Source: Hymenoscyphus infarciens (lineage: Eukaryota; Ascomycota; Leotiomycetes; Helotiales; Helotiaceae). From it: 64,000 nt of DNA. Shown one piece after another: positions 1-12,314 of the stretch. The position numbers were made by a program, and so were the translations under genes. Within the stretch, counting starts at the first letter, position 1. Every line of letters begins with the position of its first letter. The stretch covers positions 1 to 64,000 of the forward strand of contig LLCB01000295.1 of NCBI GenBank assembly GCA_001414345.1. Reading direction: 5' to 3'. The notes beneath the pieces were generated by a model. The model was not told the origin of the DNA, did no database searches, and worked only from the letters and a program-made list of their open reading frames with translations.

Positions 1-285
1 TAGTTATTATATACTATATCTACTTTATAAGTAGAAAGTATATTACTTTTATATATACTTTATTAGTAGCTAAGCTACTAATAGTATATCGAAGAACTAA
101 GTAGTAGTAACTATCTAGTTTATTCTTGTTTTATTAATAGTTATTATATACTATATCTACTTTATAAGTAGGAAGTATATTACTTTTATATATACTTTAT
201 TAGTAGCTAAGCTACTAATAGTATATATAAGAACTTAGTAATATTACTTATCTAATTTATTATTCTTTTATTAATAGTTATTAAT
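1..285. repeat. Tandem duplication, about 137-bp unit
   Basis: The first 137 bases recur almost unchanged from about position 138, and a shorter third start appears near 275. Each unit contains the palindrome TAGTAGCTAAGCTACTA. The left edge is cut by the window, so the array may be longer. Confidence 0.8.
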
Positions 286-835
286 AGCTAAGGTTTAGTT
301 TAAAAGATATAATAATATACCTACTCTATCTATTATTATACTACCTTCCTATTATATTAATAAATTTATAAAACTACGAGATTAGTATAGTTACGATATT
401 AGCGAACCTACGTAGCTTAGTATATCTTACCTCTCTTCTTTAGATAGCGTTATAACGCTATAACTAGGCTCTAAGCAGAGTCGGAGTTCGCTTCTTTTTT
501 CATACTCGTAATGCTTTTATAATATATATATAGGTCCTAGATAGCTATATTAACTATTCTAGAATAGCGTAAGGCTTACTACTTATATTAAGGAATTTCA
601 AATCTATATATCTAAGTTCGTTCTCTAATAGAGTTACCTACTTAAAGTTTTATAAGTATAGTACTACTATAAATTTAAAACTTCTACTTTATTAGTTAGG
701 AAGAGTGTTTCTAAAACGTATAATATAGGATTTATATATATCGATCCTATAATAAAAGTAAATTATTATTAGCCTTCTTAAAGTGTTATAAATAGATTTT
801 TTCCCTAATATTATTTATTCGTCGGAGCTAAGTAG

Positions 836-863
836 TATATATATATATATATATATATATATA
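836..863. repeat. (TA)n microsatellite
   Basis: An uninterrupted TA dinucleotide run of about 28 bases inside the AT-rich block. Confidence 0.9.
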
Positions 864-2599
864 CTAATAAATAGGAAATTATTATCGAGCTACTATACCC
901 TGCCTCGCTACTACTAGTCGTAAACCGATTGCTTTCTCGTTCTATAATACGCGTTTATTCGTTCGTTTATTTAACTATTCTTAACACCTCTAATAATCCC
1001 TATGTCTAGTCGTTGTAAATCTCTACTCTCTACTCTCTACTCTTTATAATATAAGGTTCTTCCTACGATTCTATTATATTTAGATCTATATAGAGTAAGA
1101 GAAAAGAACGTCTTATCGCTTTAGCTAGTAGGCTAGAAAGAAATATTTTATCGCTATTAATATACGAAGAAATCGAGACTAGGTTAGATTCTAAGTAAGT
1201 TAGTAGAGATATAGAATATTACGTTACGTAAAGTAATATAAAACGCTTATTTAGCGTAAAGCGTAATATAGCTGTTAGCGTTATTATAGAATAAATTTTA
1301 GATATAAAAGTGTATAAATATAGTACTAAAATATAGCCTTTTAGTAGAAAAAGTAATAATTTATATTAAACTTATATAAGATAATTAAAGCTATTTCTAT
1401 CGCTTTTATTATCTTCGTCTTTATTATATATATTATAATCTAGAAGTATACTACTTTATTCTATTCGGTTTCGCTACTTATATAGCTCTAGTAACTAATA
1501 TTTTACTTTATTACTTTATTATCTTATACTTTATTCTAAGTAAAGTAAATATCTCTAATATTCTTTATCTTAATAAATTAGGCTTTTACTTTAAAACTAA
1601 GGTTATAAGCTCTTTGGTTTAATATTATAGAAGTGCTTTAAGCTATTTATAGTAGAAAAATATTATTTTAGAAAAGAAGTCTTAAAATATAAAAGATTTC
1701 AAGTAAGCGAAGTAAGCGCTAGTACGTAATACGAAATAGATACGTTCTATTAGCTAATAAAACTCTTAGTAAAATAATAAAGTATATAGCTTCTTTAGCT
1801 TTACTTTATACTTTATTCGTATTATATCTTAGCTTTTTATAAAAGTAATATCTCTAGTTAATACTCGCGACCTCGATTCTTAATCTCGATCTTATAATAG
1901 AGTTAGTTTTAGAAGCCTTAAATAGCGAAGAACTCTCTTAGTATTTTAGAGCTCTTTAATTAGTTTACTAAGAGTTCGAGAGACTCGTTTATTTATTATT
2001 AATACTTGTTTTATTTATATCGTAGTATTATAAGCTTTAGTTCTTTTTTAGAGAGAAATTAGAGATTAAGAGTTAGAAGTTATTAGCTCTTTTTTTTTTC
2101 TTCTTTTTTTTCCTCTAATACCGTGCTATAGTGACTTAGTAGTTTAGTAGTATAGAATATAAAACTACTTTTTAGATAGAGATAATATATATTAATTATT
2201 CTTATAATATTCCGTTACTAAATAGTAAATATAATTTAATTTTAGCTTTTAGCTTTCTTTAAAAGTTAGATAGTTTTTAAAATAAGTTACTTAGTCTTTA
2301 GTTCTTAGTATACTAGAGATTACTTAGTATATTTATTAGATTTCTTATAAGAGAGAGAGTAAGTTTACTAAGATTTAAGAATTTAAATAGTATAAGAAAT
2401 AAGAAGAGTATACTCTGAGTAATAGATTATAAGTATAACTCTACTCTACTCTACTCTACTTAACTCTAGTTAGTAGTACTCTAACTCTAAGTAAATAAGT
2501 AAGTACTATTTAAGTATTATAAGCTAAATTAGATCTAACGAGAGCGGCTATTTCTTAGAGTTATATTAGAAGCAGAACCGAGAGCTAGCTTTATTTTAA

Positions 2600-2712
2600 G
2601 AAAGAGAAGAGAAGGAGAGTAAAAGAAAGAAGAGTAAAAGAGAGAAGAGAAGGAGAGTAAAAGAAAGAAGAGTAAAAGAGAGAAGAGAGAGAGAGTAGAA
2701 GAAGAAGTCTTA
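2600..2712. repeat. Purine-rich minisatellite
   Basis: A strand-asymmetric GA-rich tract in which a unit of roughly 40 bases, containing AAGGAGAGTAAAAGAAAG, is repeated about twice and then decays into GA/GAA repeats. Just upstream, near 2440-2460, is a short (CTACT)n run. Confidence 0.7.
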
Positions 2713-5102
2713 AGAGGTTAAATTTAGACTTAATACTTTAGAATTGATTTAAGAGTAGTCTTTTATCTTATATAAGTCTTAGAAAGAAAGAGTTACTACT
2801 TAGAGTACTACTTAAGTAGTAGTTTTAAGTAAATACTTACTTTTACTTAACTTAATAGAGTTACTACTTAAGTAGTTAAGTAGTTAAGTATTTTATATAT
2901 ATACTAGATTTAGATACTTAGTTTCTTCTCTTTGCTTTTTAGCTTTTAAATTATATTAGTAACTATTATCTAACTAAAATAAAATAAAACACTTTTACCT
3001 TTTTAAAACTCTATCTCTTTAAGAAAGCTTAAACTAGGCCTCTTTAATAGTAAAAACGAACTTATAATTTAAACGTGTCTTCTTTCTTATATTTACTAGA
3101 ATCGTCGAGCGCTTATAGTACTAATCTTATCTCTTACGTTGAATAAAGGTTTATATCTACTTACTTAAGTCGCGCTTTTTCAGAGAATTTTTTTCTTACT
3201 AGATTCGAGAGTAAGATAGGTTAGAGTTAGAGATATAGATCTTTTAGGTTTATTATAAGTGCTTTTTTTTTAATAAGTTACTATATAGAGAGAAGATATT
3301 AATATTACTTTTTAAGTAGTAGAAAGTTTTATTATACTAGCTAAGCTTAGATTACTATTATTTATAGTTATATATTTATTATTCTTAGATTAGACTTACT
3401 TAATTAGTAGGTAATTCTTTAGTTCTCTTTATATCTAATATAATATATAAAGTAAATAATAGTAGATAATTAAGATCTATATATATAGATATAATCTAGA
3501 GTTTATAAAAGATAAATATCAAAATCTAGTCTTCTTCTATAAAGAAATAGACTATTAATTTTTAATTTTAATATATATTATAAAATACTTTTTAAATATA
3601 CTTACTAGTTTATAAAAGCTTATATTTATAATTATATAATATAGATATTATAAAGACTCGCTCTTTTAAATATCGAGTAAAAAATTTAAATTATATATTA
3701 TATTATTCTTAATTTAAAGATTTCTATATAGGAAAAAGTTATATACTATATAGTATTAATAAAAAAGAGAGAAGGTTTATCTTAGCTATTTTTAAACGAT
3801 TTAACTATTACTTTGAGAAAATATTACTAGTTACGAGTTCTTTAGAAAAAAACTTTAAAAATATTTATAATAAGTCTTATTATTTCTAAATTACTTAGTT
3901 AAATTATACTAGAAAGTCGAACGAAAGAACTAGTAATTTTTAATCTATTTATAAAGAATTGAAAATTTATTACTAAGATATTTCGCTCTTTAAAATTTAA
4001 ACTCCTTTATTATAAAACTATTTATTTTAACTTAATTTAACCTAATTTAAGAGAATATTAATAGAAAGTATAGCTATTTCTAGCTTAACTAGAAATAGTC
4101 TCGGAAGTTATCTACTTAGTTATAATATATATACTATTAGTATTAAAAATGTTTCTATTAAAATACCTAGCTATTTATAAGTATCTATTAATAACTCTTA
4201 AGTCTAGTAATTCGAAGTCTATTTATAGTTACTTATAGTTAATATAAGATATATATTTTAGAAACGTCTAGCTATTAGTAGATTATCTACTAATAACCTT
4301 AAAAATTAAGAACTCGTCTATTAGTATACTACTGCTTATAAGTTTATACTACTTTACTTTCTTAGTAATATAATCTTATTAGCTTTATCTTTATCTATCT
4401 AACGTAGTAAAGACTTTAAATAAATTATATTACTTAACTAGTTTATTTTAGAGGTCGCTTCTCTTTATATAACTCTATCTTTCTTATTTTCGTTTAATTC
4501 TAGTTCTAGTATCTAAAAAGAAGAGTTATTCTAATAATATTATTAGATAATTCTTCTAAGTAAAACTTACTACTTTCTATCTAAGTATCTATAATAATAA
4601 CGAACTTAATATTATAATTAAAGCCGCTTACTAGTTTTATAAGTTTATCTATTAAGTAACTAAATTTACTTTTATTTTAATTAAACCTATCTAATATAAT
4701 AAAGGTTATCTTAAGTTTATTTACTACTTCTAGTACGTCTTCTAATAACTTTATAATAGCTTCTACTTATATCTATATATTCTTTATATTTTACTATTAT
4801 ATAATTATCTTATATAATACTATAAAACTATACTACTTTCTTATAAAGTATTTAAAGTTACGTTCTTAAGATTTAAAGAATAAGAGATACTATAATCTAC
4901 TTTACTAAGAATTCCTTATTATCTCTACTAAAGCTATAAGAAAATACTATAATAGAGTTTATAATAGCACGCTATTCTGAATTGTTATATAATAGTACGC
5001 TATTCTAAATTATTAGTATTTATAAAACTACTAATACCTCTAAGTACTACTAATACCTCTAGGCTATAATTACGAATAACTAATACTTATATAACTAAAG
5101 AT

Positions 5103-5466
5103 TATAACAGTATGCCGTCCTATATAGCCGATATTACGTGGCATATACCGTATATATTAGCTTTTAGTAGTTGTTGTTTTATATTATCTAATTTAGGAAG
5201 GTTACGTACGTCTATACGTCTGTCTAGACTTTCGGACGTACTTCGTAGAGTTCGGGCTTTTATATTAGCCGACGTATGTCGTTGTTCGGTTTCATACCTC
5301 TTTTTTTATTATCTAAACCTCTTGTATATAGCAGCCTACTCCTAGAGTTAGAAAAGGCTAGTTTAGTCTTTTCTTCTATATTAGAGCCTAGTATTTATAT
5401 ACGTTATTCTATTAAACGTACTCTTATATACCTCTTCTATAGTTGTATATATTTCGTGCTATTATA
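5103..5466 (+). repeat. 5' LTR of copy A
   Basis: It matches the 9006-9369 LTR along its full 364-bp length, with many C-to-T and G-to-A differences, so it is the more RIP-altered of the pair. The short open frames inside it (for example 5112-5345) recur in the other LTR and are not genes. Confidence 0.92.
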
Positions 5467-6537
5467 TAAAAAGGCTAAACTCTACTTTGTTAGTAATAGT
5501 ATTTATAATATCTCTTTCGAGTACGTTTACTATATATTTTGTTTTGAATTTAACTTAGCCTAGAATCGGATTAGTTATAACGACTTCTCAAATAGCCGGG
5601 ATTCTAGAGATCTCCTAGATAGCTAGTGATATTAGGGTTTAGTATTAGTTTTAGATAGCTAGTAAAAATCGTGTCTTATACGTTATAGGATTTAAATACG
5701 TTAAGTGTTTAGAATCCTAATAACTCTCTCTGTATAGGGACTACTATATATAGGTTCGGTGAATAAGTCGACTTACTATAGTTATTATAAAGGCTTCCGA
5801 ATCTGCTCTTACCCCCTCTCCCTCATTCGACATCATGTCGATAGTTCCGCCGAATAGCGTTGAACGACTTTCCAGGGCCACTCCCCTTTTCGAAAGCCGC
5901 CCGAATGGCATCCGCATACCAAGATCCAGAAGATCTCGACGAAACAACAATAACAATCAGTGTTTTGGGTTTCCCCGTCTAATCTGTTATTCTATTCTAC
6001 CTCGACGCTCCTTCTCCCTCCTGCCTCTATTTTAAGGCTATCCCGCCTTCTCCTATTCTTAAATTCTAGCTTTCCTAGCCACTCCTATTCTATAGTCTTG
6101 CTTACCTTTCCTTGCCAAATAGAGAGGCTAGAATAGGAAGAGTTAGGCTAGTTAATTTCGCTTAAAGCCTAGAAGGCGGGTAGAAAAGAGGGTCTAGGTC
6201 TCTAATCTCGCTTAATATTTGAAAGGCGGGTAGAAAAGAGGGTCTAGGTCCTAATCGGGGGTTACCTTCCTAATCCTACTCTAGCCTAGCCTTCTTTTTT
6301 TATCTGTCTAGCTACTTCTATTCTGTTTTTAGAACTTTCTTAGCCACTTCTATCTTAGTTAGAGTACCTAGCCTACTAAACTTAGCCTAGCCTTGATCCT
6401 AATCTAGCCTAGCCTCTCCTATTCTTACCTAGGTAAGTAGCCTATCCTATTCTAAGTACTAGGCTGACTAAGGCGGAGAAAGCTAAAACACTAATAACAA
6501 TCGAAGAGACTAGCGAGACTTCTCAAATATAGACTAG

Positions 6538-7450
6538 ATGCGGTCGGTTGTACAAGCTTTAGAAGCAGAGAATCAAGAAACAAAGGATCGGCTAGCCGAG
6601 CTAGAAAAGAGAGTAGGCGAACTCACAATTCAAAGTCAACAAAATACCTCCTCTCCGAACCCTCCCCGATCCGACCCTCTTCTGCTTCCAAATTCATACC
6701 CCTTTTGGCCACGGGCAGCTGCCCCTAATGCCTTCTAATATTCCTTCTCTACCTAACACGGCACTAAAGCTCCTTCGAATACCTTCTAACGAAAAAGTAA
6801 GATAACTAAAAAGATTAAACTTTTAGATAATAGTATTTCACCTATATACTAATAATAGAAGATATTAGTATAAGATAGACTCTACGTAAATACTAACTAC
6901 TACGGTTTACCTCTAATATATAAAGCCCTTATTTAGAGTATAATAACTAGACTAGCTAAGAACTACTTAGAGCCTAGATATAAGTCAGACTCGGTTTAGA
7001 ATACTTTTAAAGATTAAGAAGATATAGTTACTCTTTTAGATACCTACTTTTTAACTAGTTATAAAACAGAGGATACTTGGAATGCTTTTATAGCCTTATA
7101 AATAAGAGGAGAAAATAATACTAAAGAAACTTTTACTAATTTCAAGGGTCGCTTTTCAAGTATAGCTATACTTAGAGAGATACTAGAATCGGAATAGTTC
7201 TTTTAAATATAAGATAAGATTACGCTATAGCTCTAAAACTTAGCTACTTTAAGAAAGAGATAATAGAACTATAACTTTATTAAAATAGTAGCTAATCTTT
7301 TAGCTTTAGATAAGAAGACATACTAAAACGCTAAGTTATATAATATTAGTACTTTAGTCTAAAATACCTCCTCTCTAAACTCCCTACAATCAGATAGTGA
7401 ATCTTCTGCTACTTCTAAAGTAGAATTGGAATCAGAAGATAAATAAGTCT
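6538..7450 (+). pseudogene. gag-like remnant of copy A
   Basis: The frame at 6538 opens with a coiled-coil-like stretch (EAENQETKDRLAELEKRVGE) followed by a Ser/Pro-rich segment and stops after 66 codons. Downstream, in the same general region, readable pieces such as EDTWNAFIAL, NNTKETFTNFKGRF and later SDSESSATSKVELESEDK have the look of a retroelement Gag, interrupted by TAG and TAA codons. This fits CAG/CAA glutamine codons converted by RIP. No intact product is possible. Assignment to Gag is inference from position and character. Confidence 0.6.
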
Positions 7451-7510
7451 TTAAGTACCTTAAAGGGAATAAGGTAATATAACAACTTTAGTATCAAGTT
7501 TATTTAACTA

Positions 7511-8125
7511 GCTGAAACCCCTCCTTTTGTTGTCCTGAACTTCGGACAGCATTTTTAACTTCAGAAACAACTTCGCCTTTGACCAGCCGAAACCCCACAT
7601 GTTGTTATCCTGAACGTCGGATAACAGTTTCAACTTTGACAACTTCGGCATCAACTTCTTTGACCAGCCGAAACTCCTCCTTTTGTTGTCCTGAACATCG
7701 GACAGCATTTTCAACATTCGGCAACAACTCTTTTTGACCAGCCGAACCACCCCTTTTATTGTCCCCGGATACTCGGACAACAAATTTTCAACTTTGATAA
7801 CATTCGGCAACAAACTCTTTTGACCAGCCGAAACTACTCCTTTTGTTGTCCCGAACTCGGACGACAATTTCAACTTCGACAACTCGGCAACAACTTCGCC
7901 TTTGACCATCCGAACCACCCCTTTTATTGTCCCTAGATACTCGGACAATTCGACAAACTTCGGCAACAACTTCGCCTTTGACCAGCCGGAACTAACCCTT
8001 TTGTTGTCCTAAACTTCGGACAGCGTTTTCAACATTCGGCAACAAACTCTTTTGACCAGCCGAAACTACTTGACAACTTCGGAAACAACTTCGCCTTTGA
8101 CCACCCGAAACCCCACCGACTCTAA
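7511..8125. repeat. Minisatellite array inside copy A
   Basis: About eight head-to-tail copies of a unit of 45-86 bp. Each unit carries the cores TTTGTTGTCC, CGGACA, CGGCAACAAC and TTTGACCAGCCGAAAC. Units differ by small insertions. The 153-codon frame on the - strand (7508-7969) is only a read-through of this array. The decayed counterpart in copy B lies around 55.9-56.7 kb. Confidence 0.9.
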
Positions 8126-8185
8126 TAAGAGTCTTACATTCTTTACTTTCTTTCACTTCTAGCAGGGCCAGAAGTTCTTTTTCAT

Positions 8186-8690
8186 CTGAATTCGACTCGG
8201 ATACGAATTAGTATGCTCTTGAAAGGATAGTGAGCTCTTAACTGAGTTATCACTGTCATCTATGACATTATTGACTTTTCGGTTTAGACTTTACTTTGAA
8301 TACCTGCCGACCTTAGTTTAAACGAACTTACACTCTTTTTTTATTTTGAATTCTTTGAATCAGATGCGAATCAGTACGCCCTCGAAGTGAACTCTTAAAT
8401 GAGACATTACTGTCACCTATAACATTACCTCTCAATATTCGCCTCCAACTCTACTCTAAATTCGCTTCTAACTTTACTCTAAACTTTTTCAAACCTATAC
8501 TCTTTTAGTAATTCGAATTAGATACGAATTAGTACGCCCTCGAAGTGAGCTCTTAATTAAGTTATCACTATCACCTTCAACGTTACCTCTCGACTAAACG
8601 ACTTCTGACTCTACTCTGAATTCGCCTTCGACTCTGTTTTGAACTTTTTGAACTTTTTGAACTTTTAAACTTTGAACTTTTTCCGACCTG
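8186..8690. repeat. Second tandem array inside copy A
   Basis: Three copies of a unit of about 160-175 bp. Each contains GATACGAATTAGTAYGC (Y = C or T), then GTGAGCTCTTAA, a run around TTATCACTGTCA, and a CTCTACTC / CTGAATTCGCC segment. The array ends in short repeats of GAACTTTTT before the 3' LTR flank. Confidence 0.85.
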
Positions 8691-9005
8691 CTAGACGGAT
8701 CGGACCACACTCTTTTAGCAGGCGCGAATGCTTGCTTTTGATATTGAAGGATTGGAAACGAAGTCTCTTTGCAAGCATTTACAAAATCGATTCAGAACCG
8801 ACATCTCGTCTCGCTTACGACATTACAATAAACAAATAAATAAAGCGTCTTCGAACCCGGGTCAGCTACGATTCAGACCCTAATCTACCTTCTCGCTTAC
8901 GACAAAATCAACAAATACAACAATATAACACTTATACTATCCCGATTCAGCCCTAAACGACAAGATAGATAGACTTAAGGACGAGTCTTTTTCAAGGGAG
9001 GGGGA

Positions 9006-9369
9006 TGTGACAGCATACTGTCCTATATAGCTAATATTACGTGGCATATGCCGTACATATTAGCTTTCAGTAGTTGTTGTTTTGTATTATCTAATTTAGA
9101 AAGGTTACGTACGTCTATACATCCGTCTAGACTTTCGGACATACTTCGTAGGGTTCAGGCTTTTGTATTAGCCGACGTATGTCGTTGTTCGGTTTCGTAC
9201 CCCTTTTTTTGTCGTCCGAACCTCTTGTATATAGCAGCCTACTCCTAGAGTCAGAAAAGGCCAGTTTAGCCTTTTCTTCCGTATCAGAGCCTAGTATTTA
9301 CATACGTCATTCTACCAAACGCACTCCCATATGCCTCTTCTATAGTTGTATGTATTTCGTGCCGTTATA
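9006..9369 (+). repeat. 3' LTR of copy A
   Basis: Starts TGTGACAGCATACTGTCC directly after the polypurine tract and ends GCCGTTATA before the AAGAT duplication. It keeps more G+C than the 5' LTR. Confidence 0.93.
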
Positions 9370-9374
9370 AAGAT

Positions 9375-10450
9375 ACTAAAGGTATTAATATCTAATATTT
9401 ATATATAGAAGAGATTAAGATTTAGATATTATATATTTAGCTTTTTAGCTCTTATTATTTAGTATTAGCTATATTAGATAGAACTCGGTTATTATTATTA
9501 TTATTAGACCTTAGTAGTTTCTAATCTTTTATATATAAATACTTATAGTTAGTATAGAAGAGAGATAGTTTATTCTTTTCTTTTATACTAGAGCCTAGTA
9601 TTTATATATATTATTCTACTCTAAACGCACTTCTATATATCTCTTTAGTAGTAGTATTATATTTCGTACTATTATACTTATAATTAATAAAGCTTAGAAT
9701 TATTTTAATTTTTAAATTCTACGCTTTCGCTCGCTCTTAGCTCTCTCTTCCTCTTAAAGTAGATAGATTCTTCTAAGTTACTTTAAAAGTAAGAAATTTA
9801 GAAGCTTATCTATAGACGCGTATATATATATAAGCGCGCGAGTAGTAAACTTCGTCTAAAATAGCTAATTTCGTTACTTATTCTTTTAAAAGAAGCGATT
9901 TTATAGAAGTAGAGAAATAGCGAAAATAAAAGAGAGTAATTAGGTGATTATATAACGTGAGACTATTTTTAAATACTAAGAGTACTAACTATTTCTTAAA
10001 AGAGAACACGTAATCTTTTAAAGTACTCAAAGCTAGCGCCTATAGTACCTACTTCTCTTCGAAAGAGTTCTAGTACTATTCTCTAATTCTACTTTTTAAT
10101 CCTAGCTAGCTTACTTATAGGGATAAAACCCTTGTTAGAGTATACTAGACATACCGAGGGAGTGTGTTCTATCTTGCTTTCTATACGGAGGCAATCTTCT
10201 AGGGCTTCCAGTCTTTGCTTATCCTGTTGTAGCACACGTTCTAATCGGCTTTTTAGTCACGATTCCTAACACTTGCCCGTGTCCATAGACTCGTACCTTC
10301 AACCGCTGTTCTATACGAATTGTTGGCACTTGAGTCCTAGAAAAGTGTGGCTGAATGTGGCGCACCCGTGTCCACCTCCTTTTCCCATCCCCAATTCTTC
10401 TTGACATCTTGCTGCTCGCTTTTGCTTCTCCATCCATACTTCTATATCCA
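9375..10450. other. AT-rich debris with an LTR fragment
   Basis: This is RIP-like sequence. About 9570-9690 repeats the middle and end of the same LTR (CTAGAGCCTAGTATTTATAT through TATTTCGTACTATTATA), so it is a fragment of a further copy in + orientation. Composition returns to normal near 10.15 kb. No gene seen. Confidence 0.7.
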
Positions 10451-11330
10451 TACTCTGTCTCCAGAGATTCCCTTAATTCCACTTCTTTCGGGAAATTAGA
10501 AACCACGAAAACCCTTCCTGCCCAACCTCCCATATCAGCTTCGGGCCCACCACGAACACATCGATAACCTGCGACTGTGTCTCGCCACCCAACGAAGAAA
10601 TATAAGCGTCAAAAGCATGCACATAGGCCCCTCCTGTAAGGGGCTCCTCTCGCACAATGGTGCCAGCCATGCGGTCTAGGAGAGCCAGAGATTTATTCCC
10701 AAAAACGCCAGACGGCATGCACACGAACCCGAGACTCTGCACAAACCCTGATTCTGCGAGAGGAGCTTGGATTGCAGGCTGCAAAGCTATTAGGCCTATA
10801 CCTAGCCCTATAGCGAGTACAATCTGGGGGAGGACCAATCTGGCAGGAGGAGTGCTGGTCGAGTGTGCTAAATCACCCGATTGCAATCACCGCAAGTCCA
10901 ACCACAAATAACCGATCCAAACGATAATGGCCGGTCGAGGCAATGATAAATCCGCCTAGGATGTCGAAGGGAACAATGCGAATTGCACCCACGAGTGTAT
11001 TGATATACTGCTGTGGAAGGGCACAACAGGGATAAAGTAGCTGGCCCAGTATCAAAGGCTACTATGAAGGAATGGAAGGAAGAATGCAAGGGCTGATGTG
11101 ACCTAGGAAACAATCGAAGCAGCGTCATTGGATTTGACGAGAAAGATTCAAAGAGGAGGAAGAGCGGAAGCGCCAATACACCAAGCGGAAGGGGACAACA
11201 AGTGTTTGCCATGATCCCCGTGGGCCAGTCAAAGTCGAACGTATGGCAATCAGAATCGAGGTGAAGGCACTCATAACAAAACGCCTCCCGGATACTCGAA
11301 TTGTGCTAGCTGTGTTTGAGTCCAATTCGC
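10450..11330 (-). pseudogene. Remnant of a DHA2-type (14-TM) MFS drug transporter, C-terminal half
   Basis: Three adjoining - strand frames together resemble the second half of a fungal DHA2 multidrug carrier. From 11325: a frame with SAFTSILIAIRSTLTGPRGS. At 11055-10873: VGAIRIVPFDILGGFIIAST then GHYRLDRLFVVGLAVIAIG. At 10886-10473: VLPQIVLAIGLGIGLIALQP, with the Gly-rich G-x-G-x-G helix and QP typical of the family, and a tail with SSLGGETQSQVIDVFVVGPK. The pieces lie in different frames and are separated by stops, no splice sites reconcile them, and no N-terminal transmembrane half exists upstream. It is therefore read as a truncated, frameshifted pseudogene next to the RIP block. Confidence 0.7.
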
Positions 11331-12314
11331 TGAGGATTCACCAGAATCACCAGGTTCATTGGGGACAAGAGACTGTCTAATGGCTGTGTAAGAGAAGACT
11401 GCTTTATACAAACAATTCAACATCCTTGTGTTGCGAGAAGTTACTATTCTCTTTGAGAATGCCTTTCCATATTCATGTCTCGTCCATATAGTTTATTATT
11501 TCATTCACATCGCACTCTAGTAAGAATCCCTGCCCATCTGAATAATATATTTTAAAAGATATTGTAAAAGGTCGAAGACAATCAAATCAATCTGACATAT
11601 TGTTGAATGATAGGGACATTTATTATTGTATGTCTTCTAGTAAGTCTCCTTGTTTTGTTCAATTTTTCTAAACGGCTAATACAATACCTTTTCTCAGATA
11701 AACGAGAAATGTTGGGAGAGACTCTTACTTGAATAGTTACGACCTTCATTCCCTCACCTCCTTGCAGTGATATAAGCTTTTTCCCAACACAATATACAAC
11801 GTCCATCACAAGGAGATAGTAAAGCTGGATTTACTTGAATTGACGCCATTCTCAATGTAGCTATGAAATATTATAACTCGCAAGGTACCTTGTAGCTTTG
11901 CTATATAATTATTAATTGGCAGTCGTTGGAAATCGTGTACTTTGAGCTTGTGGCTTTTGAAAAATTTCGACATTTTAACGACCCATGGGATCAGCTTGTT
12001 CTTGGTTTTGTGTTTCCCTCAAGGGTTTGCCCATTTCATATATTTGGACGGTTCTTGGAGAATGGGCAGTACATTGCAAGCTTCATTCGGATGCTGACCG
12101 AAATTTGCTCATGCCAGTCACAGGAAAGAATATGTGGGGTTCAAACATATATTTCATATAAGCTGACGAAAGGAGAATTATTCTTAATCTCATAGCCCAG
12201 GAATATATTCCCGGGCTGGCTAATCCACACCCGGGTCGCGTAGTAGTACATGGGTCTGGAATCTTGTCGAAGCATTTCGACTATAAAAAAAACACTTGTC
12301 GTCTTCGGATTTTC
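11331..12314. other. Intergenic, nothing recognised
   Basis: Ordinary-composition to AT-rich spacer. The short frames at 11582-11809 (-) and 11926-12195 (+) have no family features and no neighbouring splice structure that would extend them. Confidence 0.6.

Larger units (their letters stand above)
1..5097. other. AT-rich, RIP-degraded repeat block without genes
   Basis: This stretch is made almost entirely of TA, CTA, TAG and TAA-rich sequence, with no open frame of useful length on either strand. That is the pattern left by repeat-induced point mutation on transposon DNA in Pezizomycotina (known process; the assignment here is inference from composition). I could not recognise a transposon family inside it except for simple and tandem repeats listed separately. 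No tRNA, rRNA or protein gene was seen. Confidence 0.8.
5103..9369 (+). mobile_element. Complete short LTR retrotransposon (copy A), probably non-autonomous
   Basis: Two direct repeats of exactly 364 bp (5103-5466 and 9006-9369) bound a 3.5-kb interior. The same five bases, AAGAT, lie outside both ends (5098-5102 and 9370-9374), which is the target-site duplication expected of integrase. A purine-rich tract, AAGGGAGGGGGA, sits immediately before the 3' LTR (8994-9005), the usual plus-strand primer. The LTR begins TGTGACAG and ends in TA, probably a mutated CA. The interior holds a gag-like remnant (6538 to about 7450) and two tandem-repeat arrays, but I see no protease, reverse transcriptase or integrase, and the interior is too short for a full pol. 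Ty3-like identity rests on LTR layout and gag character only. A second member lies at 54699-58406 on the other strand. Confidence 0.9.

Noticed and set aside
5112..5563. Open frames in LTRs (also 9048-9370 and 58182-58364)
   Set aside because: They recur because the LTR itself is repeated, differ in stops between copies and have no start or splice context.
7508..7969. 153-codon open frame on the - strand with repeated residues
   Set aside because: It is a translation of the minisatellite array inside LTR copy A; the repeats are at DNA level and units vary by indels.
7511..8125. Possible CRISPR-like repeat array
   Set aside because: Units are contiguous variable minisatellite copies, not short identical repeats with unique spacers, and the host is a fungus.
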